Source: Opisthocomus hoazin (lineage: Eukaryota > Chordata > Aves > Opisthocomiformes > Opisthocomidae). Taken from it: a DNA stretch of 64,000 nt. The notes under the pieces are model-generated. The model had not been told where the DNA came from, made no database searches, and saw only the letters and a program-made list of their open reading frames with translations. The DNA lies in the NCBI RefSeq assembly GCF_030867145.1, contig NC_134414.1, positions 18,494,518-18,558,517 of the forward strand, read 5' to 3'. A program made the translations under genes and the position numbers. Shown piece by piece: positions 1 through 20,873 of this stretch. Positions within the stretch are counted from its first letter, which is position 1. Each line of letters begins with the position of its first letter.

Positions 1-1214
1 TATGATTCTGTGATTCTCACCTTCATCACATCAATCTCATTTACATCACAGGAGTTTGAAGCAGCTTGTCAGGGCTTTTGGAGAGGTGCAGAGCCTCTGA
101 ACAGTTGTTTCTTAAATGTCTGCTGAAACAGTGTAAGTTTGAACTTTCTCCTTTAGCCACTGGAGTCTCTTCAAGTTTCAAAAGCATCTATAAGCAGGGA
201 AAATTGTCAATGCTGACAATGTTCCAAATATATTTTTTATTCTCCCAATGTCAACTTTACAGTCTTACTCTTGAATGTCTTTCATGTATGAGACTTCTGT
301 AATTCGGCCTCTCACCCATTCATCAGCTTTCTTGTGTGACATTCCAACTACCATCATAGGAATGTTTCATACTAGAACTTTTTATGCACATAAATCTCTC
401 CTCTAAGCTTGAACAGTGATTCAGTAAGTGAGTCATTACGAGACTTAGTCCAGTAATATTTTTGTCTTACCATCACAAACCAATTATACTTTTTCTCTGT
501 AGGGAACACATAGTTTGAGTTCACTCTCTTTGCTTTTGGTTTAAGATATGGTGTTACAAAACCTAATTCTGTCTGTTACTCAGAGTGAAATCACCTATTC
601 TGGTTAAGAACTGCATTTCTCAAAATCCAGCTATGTTGTAGTGCTAGCTCAGAGAGTATTGTTTCCCACCATTTTTTGTAAAAGATTCGTTCAAGCATTT
701 TTATCATGACATGGCTTATCATGGTGACAACTGTCTTCTGCCTAACGGATCAATGGTTATAACAGCCAGCCATGAAATGGGATATCTAGCTTTAGGCAGC
801 CTTCAGCCAGAAGTCCAGCAGAACCATGTCCTGTCTACTAGACTAGTTTCTCAGTGAAAGCAATCTCTACCTCTTCCCTTGACTCATATATTCATGACTG
901 TTGAGTGACCAGTTTCAAAAAGGCGAAGCCCTAGAGCTTATAGCCAAAATAACCTCCTACTTACAGGTGATCTGACGTAAACTCTAAGCTTGAAGGTGAT
1001 CTAAACTCCTGCTTCGTAGCAAAGTATTGTAGACACTGAAATCTGTAAGCTATTATGCAAACAGGGAGCATTTTCACTGCTATTATATTTTTTTTTAATA
1101 ATATCCAAATGTATCCTCACAAAAGCGGAGAAGTTAGGATCCTGAGCAAATGAGGGCAACAAAATTTCTTCTTTTTTCCTGTATAGTCAAGGAAGGGAAT
1201 TAAATGTAGGAACT
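1..1214. other. Intergenic, no feature recognised
   Basis: AT-rich unique-looking sequence with only short chance open frames. No splice-flanked coding exon, RNA gene or repeat could be recognised by eye. Confidence 0.5.
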
Positions 1215-1446
1215 TGGTCTAGTGGACTTCAAAACGTGGAGCTCTGGAAAACGAAAAAACACTTTTTTGCTGTGATGGTAGTTGAACACTGGAATAAGTT
1301 GTCCAGAGAGTTTATGGAGTTTCCATCTGTGGAGATACTCAGAACACAACAGGACATGGTCCTGGACAACCTGCTGTAGGTGACCCTGGTTGAGTACATG
1401 ATCTTGAGAGTTCCCTTCCAACCTCAGTGATTCTGTAATTGTGTGA
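1215..1446 (+). mobile_element. CR1 LINE 3' fragment (old)
   Basis: Reads in the plus direction as the degenerate C-terminal end of the CR1 reverse-transcriptase ORF (a tract resembling [18 protein letters not shown]) followed by a short 3' UTR ending near CAGTGATTCTGTAATTGTG. Strongly diverged, so an old insertion. The minus-strand open frame over it is antisense noise. Confidence 0.7.
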
Positions 1447-2289
1447 TCTCTCTCCATTGACTTTTTTGGGGAATTGAAACAGAAAAATAAAAAAGTATTG
1501 TTGTCATTGCTGAAGACCAGGCCGTTGAATTTCAAATGCTTTTGAGACTACATTGTGGACAATGAAACCCACCTTAAATTCCTACTTTAGGCAGCTATTC
1601 AGAAAAAAAAAACAAACCACACTGCAATTTTAGTACTTATTTGAAGAGTCTAACTTGTACAGGGTGGATATTTTGTATGCCATGGGTTTATTTTTTTGCC
1701 ATTCTCACATTACACTTCAGTCACCTTTCAACTTTGGAAATACGGTAAAGAGAAATCATATGAAGAAGTTCTAAGTTTTAAGAGAACAATCCTATCCTCC
1801 TGTTTCATTCCTGGCACAGTCATTCAATTTACTATTATGACAGGAAGAGCTCGCATGCATTAGAGAATTGTTGCAGAAACTTGACAAAGAAAAATGATGT
1901 TATTGTTTGCTGTTGGTGTATAGTTCTGGAACTGGGATGATGTCACCTCTTTCATAACAAATAATTGCACTGCAATGAACCTGGAGGGGATTTTTTAATC
2001 AAAGACTTAGTATGTATTATGCAGAGTCAGACTCTTCTCCAGAAAGGGGAGTAATCAATTCTTAGAAAAGTAGAGTTCTTGTAGCTGAAATGCAGTAATG
2101 CCCTCAGGCCCTGGTCCCTGCTCTGTTATAATAATCGCTATAAAAAACACACAATAAGAAAGATGATCAGCAAAGAGCTTGAAAACCTAGATAAACACCA
2201 CAAAATGCATACATGTGCTTATCCACTCCAAAGCACAGGAAGTCGAGCAAGCATGGCAGAACATGGAGCATGGGCATGGATGAACATGG
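1447..2289. other. Intergenic, no gene seen
   Basis: AT-rich sequence with no coding exon, RNA gene or recognisable transposon. Confidence 0.45.
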
Positions 2290-2995
2290 AGCTCCTGACT
2301 GAGCTGAAACACAAAGAAGGACCCAGAAAGTGGAAGCAGCAACAGGCTATTTGAGAGGAACACAAAGATGTTGCATGCGTGTGTTGGAGTAGAGTTTGCA
2401 AAGCCAAAGCTCAGCTGGAGGTAAAACTAGCATGGGAGTCAAAGGGCAACAGGAAAGATTTTATAATTACACCGGCAGCCAAAGAAGAGGTAAGGAGCAC
2501 GTGGGCCCATTGCTCAAGGGGGCAGGGGACCTCATGGCTGGGGAGATGAGAAAGGACGAGGTACTCAACGCTTTTTTTGACTCATTTTTAACTGGTAAGG
2601 CTTGTTCTTAGGCTTCCCTAGTCCCTGAAGCCTACTGGCACAGCCTGAGAGTGAAGCAGGACCCACAATAGAGAAAGAGAGAATTAAGGATCACTTGACC
2701 CAGTTTAGACATACATGAAAAATCAGAGTCAGTCAGTATAGGAAAATAGGTAGCAGACACAAGATGGAACATGGGAAATTCCAATCAGGTATTGGGGAAA
2801 AAATCACCATGAGAGTGGTCAAATACTGGAACATGTTGCCCAGAGAGGTTGTGAGATCTTCATATTTGCAGATATTCAAGACTCGATTAGAAGAGTCTCT
2901 GAGCAAGCTGATGTAATTAGATGTACTATTAGCAGGGAGCCAGACTAGATGAGCTCTGGAGGTCGTCTACAATTTTATGAACTTTACCTTGTTTT
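2290..2995 (+). mobile_element. CR1 LINE with internal deletion
   Basis: The first part (about 2396-2715) encodes the CR1 ORF2 linker between endonuclease and reverse transcriptase: a GPLLKGAGDL motif followed by EVLNAFFDSFLTGKACS. The second part (about 2759-2995) is the CR1 3' end with a KYWNMLPREVV-like motif and an AT-rich terminus. The whole catalytic reverse-transcriptase region between them is missing, so this is one element with a large internal deletion or two old fragments side by side. The left boundary is approximate. Confidence 0.6.
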
Positions 2996-3006
2996 ATAGG
3001 CCTATA

Positions 3007-3145
3007 TCATAGAATCATAGAATCGTAGAATCATAGAATCATTAAAGTTGGAAAAGACCACTAACATCATCAAGTCCAACCATCAACCCAACAACACCAT
3101 GCCTGCTAAACCATGTCCTGAAGTGCTATATCTACACATTTTTTT
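3007..3145 (-). mobile_element. CR1 LINE 3'-end fragment
   Basis: Begins with four near-identical ATCATAGA-type octamers, which is the CR1 3' tail in reverse orientation, followed by GTTGGAAAAGACC and TCAAGTCCAACC, both CR1 3' UTR hallmarks. Only about 140 bp remains. Confidence 0.75.
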
Positions 3146-6100
3146 AATATAATGAATACCTCTATTTCTACGTTCTTTACATACAACATGACAAAATGTA
3201 AGTAGAACAGCTAGAACAGATGAGAGAGAATAAGGGCTATAGTGAAGGTTCCCAGAAAATACTTGTTACAGCATCAAAATATATGTAACAGCATGTGCGC
3301 ACACACACAAATCTTATATATGACATAAGCTTTTTATGCTGGCTTTATATAAGCCTGAGTGGAGCCTGGTCCCTTGACAGACCCAGCAGGATTGTCTGAC
3401 CACAGGAGTCACAAGGAACTTCTACTACCTATTTAGGTTTCTGTTAAAGGTAAAGGCTGATAAAAGACAGTACCTGTTGGGACTGATATGTCTGGATGAC
3501 TTGTACAAAACAGGATTACAATTTGCTTTGAAGACCAGGACAAGTCAGGACTGTATTTTACTGGATATTCCAGCAACTTTGGTCAGGAAAAATGAGAGCC
3601 CATGCTTATTAGACTATGTATGGGCTTAGTTTGTCTACTTTCAAGCCAGCCGTAAAACTAACCAGCTCTACACAGAACAGTCACTGAACAGAGTTTCCAG
3701 ATGAAGCTGTGGGCATTTATGTGATGAACTACGTGTAACTGATCATTACAAGCATCATGAAAAGAATAGTGGGCTTGGACATTGAAAACAAGCGGCAGTG
3801 GGGAGATCTGGAGTTTTAATAATCTGCCATTACTTCTGTCTTGTCTTCAGAACACAGCCATGTAAAAGTTAAACCATAGGCCCAGTCTCATCTCGTCTTT
3901 CATTCTTCCTTCCTTGCTCACTACAATGTTGAGTTTGTGTTGAGCTCTGCATCCCAATGAGCTCATGTTTCCATTAAAACCACCTCAGGTTCTGTTCAAG
4001 GGCATCTACAGAGATTAGGGTGAGGCTAAAGGGATCTTTACCATGTTACTGCATTTAGTGTTTGAGTATTTTATCTTTTATGGATCAGATGGGGAGGAGG
4101 AAAAAGCAGATATGTTTTCAGTCTCAGGAACTTTTTCATCTAGCTTTGTAGTTTATTATGACATTGTGCATTGGCAGTGGAGTAGTGCACTCTGCTTGAG
4201 CCCACTAGAGGCACGCATCAGAATTCCTTGGTATCACGCTTTTCAGACTGCAACATATTCATGCCAGTGATCACACTGCCAACATTTGCAGAACATTCAA
4301 CATAACGGATTTCAAACCAGAGTCCTTGAGATGGTAGTTTAAGTAATTGCATGTTAATTGTGCATTACATTGTTGATCCTTAAATAATTGGGAAGACTTA
4401 CGGAAACCGTTGCATGCAACCAACGAAAGTTTAGAGTCAAGCTATGAATCAAAGTTTCCTGTGTGCAACTTGGAGTGCTGTACGATGTACATAAACATGC
4501 TGTGTATTTTGTAGTGAAGCATCAATACAATATATTGTTAGAGTATTTTTTCATAATTATGTTCCATAACAGAGACCAGTAATAAAACCAAGATGTTTTT
4601 TCATGTTAATAAAACATGGCTGATTGCAAAGTTTTAAATACATGCCAGAATTTATAGTAAAAAAAAGGAAGTAATCTAAGTAGTTTAGAGGCTCTTTTAC
4701 TGTCCAATTAAGGATTTTCCAAGTGGAAAGTAAAATGCCTTTGGTTGTAATGTTTTGTTTTTTCCAGATGTCTCATACACTGCACTGCCACGTCGGTAGT
4801 ACTCGAGCTATGGAAACCATGTTGTCATTTATTTGTATTACTGTAGCGTCATAAACTGGGTCAAATAATTTGAGTTCACCAAACTGAGATTTACAAATTG
4901 AAGGCGTACTCTTGGAAAAAGAAAACAAAAGAAAGAAATGCAGTTTCATAACATCAGAGATTACATGTCCTTTAAAGACAATTTCTCACAGTCCGGAGTA
5001 TCATTCCTGGAATAGATATTAGGTGTAGTTTAATCAAGCTACTTTTTATTTGGAACATTCAATCAGTTTCTCTTAATATGCTACACCCTACATTTTCATT
5101 TTTATTTACTCGAAACAAGACTGTTTGGGCAATAACCGGCTGATTACCCGTCCTAAATATACAGCCACAAAAATCTTACGTATGGTGGTTGGGAACAATC
5201 AGTTGTAAATATGGAACACAGGCCCCTGGAATAAGTTTAATGTCCTTGTAAATTTTCTGTGTTTAACTAAAAAAATATTTGTTTTCAAAGTTGTTTTATT
5301 CTTAGAGAGGAAACGGAATGAACCTTTGAAGACAGCAGCCATCTATCACATGGAAAATATTCTATTTTCATTGCTGCATTTCAGATTTGCACCAGGCAAG
5401 CAGCCAACTAATCTCTAGCACTCTGCTTTTCTAAGCATACGCTAAATTTTAAAACACAACCAGACCTTACCAATACTCACATTTCAGCAGACTCAAATGA
5501 TGATAAACTATGAGATTCCCATGCCCAAAAGCTTTTCATAGAAACCTTATTCAAATTTTCTCAGCTGCTAGACTCCAGGAAAGGAAACAAAATCATTAAA
5601 TGATACTAATTATTATCTAATTACTTGTTTTGGCGCCACAGAAGCACTAAGTGTGATCATGGCTAGTAGACAGTATGGCAAATACAAGAGGAGAAATTCA
5701 AAACAATCTCTTTTCAGATACTGTTTCTAATCTGAAAACGAAGTAAAGCATTGTCTATAAAGCATTGCTTAAGAATGCTATATTGAAAAATTGTACCTGA
5801 ATGATTTAAAGGAGTGAAAACCTGACTAGTATTTGCAATTTGGACTTCATCCTGTTTGCAGTTTACTTTTCAGGTCCAGCTCTCACAGCACAACTAAGAC
5901 ATAAGTCAAGCCTGGAGCAAAATGAATTCATTTTCTCTACAATGGGAAGGAACTCTAAGCCACAGAGAGCGCAGTGTCTGCCTGCGACCTTGCTAGTAAA
6001 GTAGTACTTAGTGGTATTAAAGCATATGTATTGAGCTCAAAGCAGTCTCTGCAAATAGTCTTGGAAATGTTTTTATCTTTCAAGGAACAGGAAGTAGTCC

Positions 6101-7140
6101 CATGTCCCCCCAGTACTGATATGGAGATTTCAATTCCTATTTTGTACATGTTTAGAATTTCACTTGACTTTAAGATCCAATGTCTATTTGAACAAATGAT
6201 CCTTCAAGCTTTAGTTTTCTTTTCAGGCCCATATCCTCTGTGACTTGTTACTGCCAGCTAATCTAACCAACGCTGACAAAGGAGAAATTAAACCTGGTAA
6301 TTAAATGTGGTAATACCTGCCAGTACAGATTTATAATCTTCATTTTCCACCTTCATTTTTAAGCAGAGATTCTAATACAGCCAAGAGGAGCCTCAAGGTG
6401 TCAGCAGACCCTAGCTCTACACTCAGCATCCAGATTCCCCACTTAGACTCTTCCTTTCTGCTGACAGGCTTGGACCTGGTTGTCAGTGCAGAGGTCCCAC
6501 CCCCAAAGTTCGAGGCTTTCCTCAAAGTCATTAAATTTCCATGAAATTTAGCCACTGGCATTCTCCAGTAGGATGGGTACACTGCAGCCTGGGGATTCTT
6601 TCTGACATAATAACCCTACTACAGTGACAACATCCAGGTGTGCAGCCAGAAGTAATGCTCTTTAAATGATCACATACTGCCGTAATGCTTATTAATCTTA
6701 CTGCAGAAGCTCTTTCATTTTAGCATCTACCTTTATAGGTCTGCTGGGTCCGTGCTGCCGTTAGAAAGGGATTCTGTGCCTAATAAGCCTGCAGTGAGAG
6801 AGGGGCTAAAGAGGGCATTCACACTATCTCTCCACCTCTAATTCCAAAGACTACAGGGTCTGGCAGAAAAATCCCCCTTCATGCAGAGAATCCAGTCTTC
6901 CCCAAGAGCACGAGCTACCCCCTCTCTCACAGTCCCTCTACAGGGCCTGTAATATCTCTCTAGCTGAGAGAAACCTTCTGCTTTTAGCAACTTTTCACCT
7001 CCAGTTGTTAAGTACTAGTCAAGCATAGAGGAAAAGAGGACATTTTTCTCTCCCTTAACATTGTAACAGTATACATACTCTATCGCAAGCTTCATTTCCT
7101 CCAAAAGCTAAATACATCTTTGGAAAGAAGTTCTAGAGCG
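3146..7140. other. Intergenic, no gene seen
   Basis: About 4 kb of AT-rich DNA. Open frames are short, have no splice context or recognisable protein similarity, and occur on both strands at chance frequency. A short CA-type dinucleotide run lies just inside at 3298-3310. Confidence 0.5.
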
Positions 7141-7177
7141 TGATTCTACGATTCTATGATTCTTTTCTATGATTCTA
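7141..7177 (+). repeat. ATTCTATG-type octamer repeat (CR1 tail remnant)
   Basis: Four imperfect copies of GATTCT(A/T)-type octamers, the 3' terminal repeat of CR1. No convincing CR1 body precedes it, so it is a decayed tail or a simple repeat seeded by one. Confidence 0.5.
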
Positions 7178-7404
7178 ACATGGTGATTCTGAACTGATGA
7201 TGGTTTCTGCTCACTGTATTAATGTTTGGTCAAAGTGCGAGACAGCAAAGAGGAAACCCGTAGAGTTTTTAACTGATTTCATTCCACATGTTACTGCAGA
7301 GCTGATCTACTGAAACTGAAGCAGAGACGAGAAATACCGTGCCTAATTGCTACAGAATAGATGCCACGTGCCAGAAACACTGCTGTACTGACAATATTCA
7401 CATT

Positions 7405-7410
7405 TTTATT
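7405..7410 (-). terminator. Candidate polyadenylation signal for ANGPTL5
   Basis: Plus-strand TTTATT gives AATAAA on the minus strand, about 0.9 kb downstream of the ANGPTL5 stop codon. It is the nearest canonical hexamer noticed; variant hexamers lie closer to the stop, so the true 3' end is uncertain. Confidence 0.3.
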
Positions 7411-8311
7411 GATATTATTCTATTTTTACTGACAGAAATTCAAACAATTCACACTATTGAATTTAAAATGTACTTATACAACCCAGATTGGTTTTGTTCA
7501 TTACCACATGATCGTTCACAAAGTGAATGCCAATAAGAATGAAAAACATAAATCAGGCCCATATATCCAAAAATTAAAACTCTAAAAGTTACATGAAATG
7601 TTATGAATTTTATCTGAAAAAAACTGTTCATTTGTAGTGGATTGTGAAACAGCCAATGGTAGAGTAAAAATCTGATTATGAAACGTATTGACTGTAAAAA
7701 TTAAATACAAAATAGACCATAGCACTTGCACGTCTGTATCTTCTTTACTTGTATAAAAATTGGGCCCTGAGAGTATACAGAACCTTACATATGTGTTGAA
7801 ATAAGTCAGTGTTATCTTGCCTGATAAAGAATTTGAAAGAAGAGCTAGGTGAAGAAAAGGTATTTTTTTTTAGGGTGAAGAAAAGGTATTTTTCCAAAAT
7901 ATAATGATGGAAATGGCAGGTATATGGCTTTCTAAAAGAAAATTTGCTGAAATTCCTTGGCAATTCAGATACACAGAGAGCATAGAAGAAACACAGTCAA
8001 AAGTCAGCATTACACTCCTTATTAGAATTTTTCCACTGGCTCTGAGATTGCATAAAAGGCATTTGAATAAAAGCTGACAAACACTAAGCCTCATCTGCTT
8101 ACTGAAAACCCTGTTCTTCCTAGGACCTTCTTACTCAAGGGAGAAGACAACAAATGGTGACATTTCATAATAAAAATGATTAACTGTATTATGGAAATAT
8201 CTAATAAAGTTTTAAGACTGAATTGTTCAAGTGAAAATGAAAGGCATTTATGATGCAATGATACATTATCCCACATAACTGCAAGACGAGATATACTGCT
8301 ATTTTCATAGG

Positions 8312-17060
<8,749 letters not shown>

Positions 17061-17200
17061 CATGAGATTGAACTGCTTTGTAAGGAAGTGGATCCAAATG
17101 CTTTCTCAAAACTTCTGCATTCAAAAGAAGAAAGTGGATCCAAATGCTTTCTCAAAACTTCTGCATTCAAAAGAAGAAGTCTGTTCATGAGTTCATTTAC
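17061..17200 (-). CDS. ANGPTL5: ANGPTL5 coding exon 4, disrupted by a 46-bp tandem duplication
   Basis: Exon bounded by acceptor TTTGCAG and donor CATG|gtaagt. It opens VNELMNRLLLLNAEVL, the end of the predicted coiled coil. On the plus strand, 17086-17131 and 17132-17177 are identical 46-bp copies. Because 46 is not a multiple of three, everything after the first copy is out of frame: exon length is 140 bp (phase 2 out) instead of the 94 bp (phase 1 out) needed by exon 5. Without one copy, the exon would end in LDPLPYKAVQSH and join exon 5 in frame, matching the human layout. As given, translation from the start codon stops after 168 residues, before the fibrinogen-like domain. It could be a true null allele, a polymorphism or an assembly duplication. 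Confidence 0.9.
17086..17177. repeat. Perfect 46-bp tandem duplication (two copies) inside ANGPTL5 exon 4
   Basis: Each copy begins AAGTGGATCCAAATGC and ends CAAAAGAAGA on the plus strand. The two copies are identical base for base. Identity indicates a recent event or a sequence-assembly artefact. Confidence 0.97.
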
Positions 17201-17912
<712 letters not shown>

Positions 17913-18471
17913 CTAGAAATACTCTTGACTGAATGACCACACAATTATTTATGACATCTAAGTGACTATTGAAGGTGTTTAACCTTAGGGTACCTAAAAG
18001 TGAAACCAAAGTAGTACAGAGACCACAGATTAAAGCCAAAGATGCTAAAAACATCAGCCTCGCTGGTTGCAGTGAAGACATCTTAAGAAGTGATGGCTCT
18101 TCTCTAAGATATGAAGAAGAATTTCATCTTATCCTTGGGCAACTTCGATGACCAGTTAATGGATATCATAGAAATGCAAACGCAAATGGTAAAAGACAGA
18201 TATATAAGGTTTCCTGTCATCCTACATTTACTCATTCACTCTGCTACACCTGTTTTTTGCCCTGATGCTAAAATTTTTTTTTTAAAAGTAAGCCTGTCAG
18301 GTAATTAATAATACATATTAAAAAATCGTATGGGAAAGACAAGAATTTTGACAATTTTTTTCTGAGCCTGATTACATCATTTGCTGTGTAGTTTGTCAAG
18401 GCAGTGAAGAGAGAAAGTCCTGCATAAGTATCTATAAAATTCAAGGTGAAGTACAGATTTTCTCCCATTTT

Positions 18472-18495
18472 AACTAACTAACTAACTAACTAACT
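18472..18495 (+). repeat. (AACT)6 microsatellite
   Basis: Six uninterrupted AACT units inside ANGPTL5 intron 2. Confidence 0.95.
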
Positions 18496-18806
18496 AATAA
18501 CTGCCACTTAGCTCCCCCACACCTAACTATGATGCTTAAATGAGGGACAGACACCCTACTCTTCCTCTCTAAGGGAGAGCTACTGACGTTCAGAGTGGAA
18601 GACAGATCTAGGTGGGCTGAGCTGCTGCCTGGATTTGCCCATCTTCACCAGTGACTATAAAGAGAGACTAGCATGATTGTACTTTAATTCTGTCACACCA
18701 GCTGCACCCCAAAAACACATCACCCCAAATTTTCTGAACAATACTCAACCTGGGCAGCAGGGTCAAAGGCTGTCACAGGTGCTCAGGAAGATTAAAAAAT
18801 GAATTA

Positions 18807-18859
18807 GCGCAGCATAGCGTAGCATAGCAGAGGATTGCATAGCACGGCATTGCATAGCT
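18807..18859 (+). repeat. Degenerate GCATA-type tandem repeat
   Basis: Run of variant 5-10 bp units built on GCATA / GCATAGC, close to the 3' end of ANGPTL5 coding exon 2 but intronic. Confidence 0.6.
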
Positions 18860-18891
18860 TGTCACTGATAGTATTCTTCAGGAATACATAC

Positions 18892-19039
18892 TGCACATGT
18901 AATGTTTTTCCCCTCGTAAAATTTTAGCTTGAACATCACATGGTACAAGGCATTGTTCTTTTTGTTTTGAAATATCTGCAGATTTATTTTTCTCTTCTGC
19001 CTTGAGTGGTTCCTCCACAGCTCCAACACTCCTTGTGCC
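18892..19039 (-). CDS. ANGPTL5: ANGPTL5 coding exon 2 (N-terminal acidic/cysteine segment)
   Basis: 148-bp exon, acceptor CAACAG|GGC in phase 0, donor TGCA|gtatgt in phase 1. It encodes GTRSVGAVEEPLKAEEKNKS, then KEQCLVPCDVQAK and GEKHYMC. The charged, poorly conserved first part and the CxxxCDV ... EKHxMC pattern correspond to the variable N-terminal region of human ANGPTL5, whose cysteines sit at the same spacing. The residues straddling the exon 2/3 junction (C-R-N-L-Q) are restored exactly by the splice. Confidence 0.9.
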
Positions 19040-20774
19040 CTGTTGTACCAAACAATGGGGGGGAAATAAATTGATCATAAAACATATAAAATAGCTCAGT
19101 CTGCCAAAATGAAGTAGATTACTCCATGGGTTTTCCTTTGAAACCTGTTTTTTTAAAGCTTTATTAAGTAATAATTGACAGAGCTGAGACCAAGGCCTGT
19201 TAGGTATCTTCTGCTTAGCCAGATCTCATATGAGAAAGAGAGTGTCAGACAGAAAGAATAACCTCCATAAATTTAAAAAATATCTCCAACGTTTCTGGTA
19301 AAGTATTCTGCCTGTGAGCACTGTGAACTGGAGGCAAGAACTTGCAAAATCCCGTATTTAAGAAGCTCACATTTTAGGAATCACCACACCCAACAGACAT
19401 CTCAAATGCTAACAAAGTTATTTTCACTGGAAAGGAGCAGGCTTTGGGATTTAACACATATTAGCAAAACACTTTCACTCTTGAAAGTCCCTAAATTAAT
19501 TACTTAGACTCTGATCATGGAAATATTTGCACAAGTAATTAATCTACGCACACGAGCAGTCCCAAGCAGACCTGCAGACAAAACTCTGTATTAAAAAAAT
19601 ATGTCAAATGCTCTTATAGGGGAAAGAATACAGGGACGCTATTCACAAGCACCCAATTATCTGAAATAGTAATAATAAAAGCATTATTAAAAGTAATTAA
19701 ACCTATTAATGTTCTTTTAAAATAGTATTTTCATATTAATATTTTTTCTTCCATGGTGCCATGTGACATAAAATAAGGGAATGCCTATGACTCATCACTT
19801 AAAGAAATGCTAAAAGTAATTCCTGAAATATGTGTCATTGTCAAAAGACTAAGAAACATATTTTCATTTCAGTCTTCGTTTCTTGATTCCATAATCTCAG
19901 CAAAGCATTGCAGTATGTTCATATACTGCATTTTCAAATGTAAATAGGATCTTCAAATGTAAATAGGATCCTCAGAAACATAAATATTCTAATAAAAAAG
20001 AAAACTTCTTTAGACTTGAATATATCTTCAACATAATTGTACTCCTTTCCTGCTTCAGGTTTCTCCTTCTGGTATTGGCACTACACTGGCAAAACAATGA
20101 AAATTTTTTTTCCTGATTTTTGCTTTTAAAAAGTGAAAGTCAAAATTACATAAAACTGTTAACAAGGAGATTTTACAAAAAAAAAAAAAGGGTTCTGAAT
20201 TATTAATGTAATTGCATTTTGTGTCTGGAGATAAATGCTAGAGAACTAAAATAATATGTTTCTTTAATTTTGAAGTAAGCATGAAATAAAGGAAGAAATA
20301 TTCTGTAAGAGTTATAAATAGAACACTTGAAACTACAGTTTGCTCCAGGGCTTTATCACAGCTACTCACCAGATGTTCAATTAAACGCTGTCAAGCAAAT
20401 ATTTGTAATCAATATTTATTTTTAACAAAAGCCAACATGAAACAGGCAATTAAATCTGACCTCAGCAATTCAAGCAAAAACTGTGACTCTGCCAAAACCA
20501 ACAGTTACTCTGCATTTACAGTCATGTAGATGAGATTAAAAATAAGGCCTAACAACTGAGCTGTGATGAAGGACATTAAGACAAAATTGTTCTAATATAC
20601 TGAATTCCTATCCTTTCAATGTAGTATCTTTTCTCTAGCTGAAAATACCTGATTCTTCTGTATTTTTGTATCTATCCTGAATAAAGCAATCTACATTTTA
20701 AAAACTTCTGCCACTTTTCTGAGAAATCAGTTACATTCATTACCTTATCTAAGCAAAGTAATTGAAAATCTTAC
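19040..20774 (-). other. ANGPTL5 intron 1
   Basis: 1.7-kb AT-rich intron. It holds a direct repeat of about 20 bp at 19938-19970 (two ATCTTCAAATGTAAATAGG-like units) and no recognised transposon or exon. Confidence 0.8.
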
Positions 20775-20873
20775 CTTCGATGAACAAGGCTTGACATTAC
20801 TTATGACAGTCTCTCCTAAACTGAACCAAAAAATATTCAGACAAATCAGTGAAGTTACCCTAAAGCAGATCAT
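20775..20873 (-). CDS. ANGPTL5: ANGPTL5 coding exon 1 (start codon and signal peptide)
   Basis: The ATG at 20873 (read leftwards) is preceded in frame by TAA and has A at -3. The 99-bp coding part encodes 33 residues: MICFRVTSLICLNIFWFSLG is a classical signal peptide with a hydrophobic core and small residues before the likely cleavage site, followed by ETVISNVKPCSSK. The donor is AAG|gtaaga in phase 0, matching exon 2. Start choice rests on the upstream in-frame stop, the signal peptide and the position equivalent to the human protein's first exon. Summed coding length without the exon 4 duplication is 1173 bp, about 390 residues. Confidence 0.9.
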
